Assembly (NCBI GenBank): GCA_963691815.1
Contig: OY829660.1
Location: forward strand, 29,337,527-29,401,526
Length of the DNA: 64,000 bases
Source: Echiichthys vipera
Taxonomy: Eukaryota; Chordata; Actinopteri; Perciformes; Trachinidae
Direction: 5' to 3'
Shown: positions 61,370 to 64,000 of the stretch, in pieces
Layout: each line of letters opens with the position of its first letter
Numbering within the stretch: position 1 is the first letter of the stretch
Notes under the pieces: model-generated
Database searches by the model: none
Told to the model about the DNA's origin: nothing
Seen by the model: the letters and a program-made list of their open reading frames with translations, nothing else
Program-made: the position numbers and the translations under genes

Positions 61370-63133
61370 GGGCCTGTTTCACAAAGCAGGTTCAAAAAAC
61401 TCTGAGTTTAACCCTGAACTCTGAGTTGATCTACTCTGAGATAGGAAACTCTGAGTTTCCGGTTCCAGAACAGCAGATTTGCGTTAGGTTGATCAACTCA
61501 GAGTAGTTTGACCTGGAGTTAAGCACGTGCACCACAAGTAAAAAAAAACAGCATCAATGGAGCCCTGATTCGACGAGTCACCATAGCAACGGGGAAGGGG
61601 AGGGCTACGCTACAACTGGAATTGGAAATATTAATGCGCTCATACAGAGAGTTTGAGCAGGTTTACACTGCTGCAGCAGCAAAAGAGAGGGAGACGGTGC
61701 GGGAGAACATTGCTGCTCGGGTCAGTGCATAAGTTTAAATGTAGTCCTGTTGTAATCACAGTAATATCACAGGGGGAACTGCTTGAGTGGGAGCCTATTA
61801 GTTTATTTCATTTAAGTGCTTCACACGGGGGAGAAGCGCACACTAAGATGAAATATAAAAACATACAGGTATTCAAACAGGTAAAACATCGGCAAAATCT
61901 CATGGTGACGCCTCATTTTGAGCAGGTTTTACATAGTAAAGTAAATATTACCGTAAGTGGCTGTTTTTTATTCAACATATAAATGTTGTATAAAAAACTC
62001 CTATTTGCAAAAAAACGCAGCGCAACACACAATATCTGCTGTGATATGAGAGCATTACTGGTTGTTAATGTTGGAAATGTAAGGAAGGTTGAGATGGACT
62101 GTGACATGAAACGGTGTTGTTCGTATTCAGCCCCCTCGCATTATAGTTGATATTCTGGATCAGAAGGCTGTTGTTTCCACCTATAGGAGTAGTTTATATA
62201 CCGGTAACCCAACTAAAAGCACACACTTTTGAACCTATGAATTGCAAGAAAAGCTGGGATTTTATTTAGGAAACGCTGAGTCAAATACATTCAACTTGCT
62301 CAAAAGATCCATTTCATTCATTTTGTAATTATGGCTGCAGTATATTAAGGACGTCTATGCGCGGTCTGATAATCATCTCCCGACGAATATTTAATTCTCT
62401 TTGCGGTAATGCGTCACCTTCATCCACGGGATCATTAACAAAAGGACATGCCATGGTAGTGTAAATATTCACCACCTAATATAACTTCTAATGTAGGCCT
62501 ACTGAATGATTTTTATACGTTGTATACAAAAACTCCCGTTTGCAAAAAAACGCAGCGCAACACAGAATATCTGCTGTGATTTGAAACGGTACCGCTCAAA
62601 AAGAGAATTGCCTGGAAATGCAAGAACATCTATAATCAATAGTTTGATAATCATCTCCCGACGAATATTTAATTCTCTGCGCAGTAATGCTGCAGCTTCA
62701 TCCACGGGATCGTTATCAAAAGGACATGCCATGGTAGTGAAATAGTCGCCACCTAATATAACTTATAATGTCTGATTTTTGCAATGATTTTCTGAAAAAA
62801 CTGACGACAGAACTATACTACGCCAAAACTCGCCCGCTGACTGAATGAATGAGGAAATCAAACACCGTGTGTGGCTGAAAGAGGGCGGAGACAGAGAGAA
62901 ACTCAAGGTTTGCTGAGAAAAACCTGGTCCCGACCAGGTTAGTTTCAGAGAGCATGTTACCATGGTTACTGACCGAGAGGTTAAGTTACCTCTCTTTGTG
63001 AAACAGGCTAGAGTTACCCCTCTGTCTCTGGTTTGAGTTACCTCCCTTTGTGAAACGGAAAACTCAGAGTTTCCCTCATTTCAGGGTTAACATACTCAGA
63101 GTTTTCACTAAACCTGCTTTGTGAAATAGGCCC
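61370..63133. mobile_element. Inner Harbinger-like element (1764 bp)
   Basis: Ends GGGCCTGTTTCACAAAGC and the complement of GGGCCTATTTCACAAAGC are flanked by the 3-bp duplication CTG at 61367-61369 and 63134-63136. The plus strand near 61590-61730 encodes a Myb/SANT-like piece (ATLQLELEILM, then REFEQVYTAAAAKERE). The minus strand carries N-terminal HARBI1-like transposase pieces. No complete gene remains. Confidence 0.9.
62499..62732 (-). pseudogene. Harbinger transposase, N-terminal fragment
   Basis: Reads MACPFDNDPVDEAAALLRRE, then LFERYRFKSQQIFCVALRFF, the start of a HARBI1/DDE_Tnp_4-type transposase. A related piece (LISQQILCVALRFFANRSFL) lies at 62107-61913 and a second copy of the first part at 62370-62460, so the region was duplicated internally. 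The catalytic domain is absent. Confidence 0.8.
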
Positions 63134-64000
63134 CTGGAGTTAAGCGCGTGCACCACAAGTAAAAAAAGACAGCATCAATGGAGCCCTGATTCGACGAGTC
63201 ACCATGGCAACGGGGAAGCGAAGGGCTACGCTACAACTGGAAATGGAAATATTAATGCGCTGATACGGTGAGTTTGAGCAGGTTTACACCGTGCAGCAGC
63301 AAAAGAGACGGATACGGTGCAGGAGAACATTGCTGCTCGGGTCAGTGCGTAAGTTTAAATGCAGTCCTGTTGTAATCACAGTAATATCACAGGGGAAACT
63401 GCTTGAGTGGTAGTCTATTAATTTATTTCATTTAAGTGCATTCCCACGGGGGAGAATCGCACTTGGCAGCAGCTTAAGATGAAAAATAAAAACTTTGTTC
63501 AAACAGGTAAAACATCGGCACAAACTCATGGTGACGCCTCATTTTCAGGATGTTTTACATGGTAAAGTAAATATTACCGTAAGTGGCTGTTTTATATGTT
63601 GCAAAAAAAAACCTCCCATTTGCAAAAAAACGCAGCGCAACACACAATATCTGCTGTGATATGAGAGCATGACTTTGGTTGTTAATGTTGGAAATGTTAG
63701 GAGGGATGAGATGGACTGTGACGTGAAACGGTGTTTCCCTGCCGTGAAATGCACCCCCTCGCATTATAGGTGATATTCTGGATCAGAAGGCTGTATAGGA
63801 GTAGTTTATATACCGGTAACCCAATTAAAAGCACAAACTTTTGAACATTTGAATTGCAAGAAAAGCTGGGATTATATTAAGGAAACGCTAAGTCAAATAC
63901 ATTCAAGCTCAAAAGATCCATTTCATTTATTTTGTAATTATGGCTGCAGTATATTAAGGACGTCTAAGTCCCCACTTAGAAGAGCAACTGTATCACTGTC

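Larger units (their letters stand above)
61224..64000. mobile_element. Outer Harbinger-like element, split by a second copy
   Basis: The left end (61224-61369) begins GGGTCCGTTTCACAAAGC. Its body resumes at 63134 after the inner element and runs off the window. The body has GAGTTAAGCGCGTGCACC and the start of a Myb/SANT-like frame as in the inner copy. Confidence 0.85.

Overview
This is a window of vertebrate nuclear DNA, almost certainly from a ray-finned fish. The evidence is the spliced genes with GT-AG introns, long CA/TG microsatellites, and a teleost-style mix of transposable elements: L1 (Swimmer-like), L2-like, CR1/Rex-like and RTE-like LINEs, a Penelope-like element, Tc1 and pogo elements, PIF/Harbinger, tRNA-derived SINEs and a solo LTR. 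There are no operons, CRISPR arrays or prokaryotic signals.

The main cellular gene is on the minus strand. Joining 17 exons between 54440 (start codon) and 27730 (stop codon) gives an uninterrupted frame of 784 codons plus stop. It encodes a WD-repeat dynein intermediate chain that I identify as DNAI4 (WDR78). A perfect 14-base RFX X-box lies 37 bases upstream of the start codon, as expected for a motile-cilium gene. Intron 9 (about 11 kb) is packed with retroelements, and exon 12 has a TG microsatellite right up to its splice acceptor. A second, partial gene on the plus strand (about 15346-22080) encodes a Glu/Ala/Pro-rich protein with eight 48-bp tandem repeats, two 45-nt exons and a probable last exon with a poly(A) signal. 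I could not identify it.

Layout: 1-2170, degenerate L1 ORF2 (minus). 2193-3757, Tc1 element with an IR/DR end structure. 4358-12095, pogo-like DNA transposon (minus) split by a nearly full-length L1 (5143-10891, minus) with a 15-bp target-site duplication. 12390-13290, CR1/Rex-like LINE ending in a 31-bp palindrome. 13500-14710, L1 ORF1 pieces. 15346-22080, acidic-repeat gene. 16795-17935, RTE-like LINE. 18100-18405, SINE. 23340-24380, L2-like LINE. 25742-26920, Penelope-like element with inverted pLTR arms. 27544-54491, DNAI4 with many intronic elements. 54618-57240, Harbinger remnant, L2 tail, 62-bp minisatellite and unannotated DNA. 57240-59915, hAT/TTF-type transposase remnant broken by a tRNA-SINE and by an LTR-like block. 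60225-61035, L2-like tail. 61224-64000, a Harbinger element inserted into another copy of its own family.

The most interesting points are: the complete DNAI4 model with its X-box; X-box-like sites carried by Harbinger copies, one of them about 0.3 kb upstream of DNAI4; the Harbinger self-insertion with a CTG target duplication; a SINE that shares its 3' tail with the RTE-like LINE copies here; an inverted-pLTR Penelope element with a hammerhead-like core; and an unclassified repeat family with four copies inside the DNAI4 locus.
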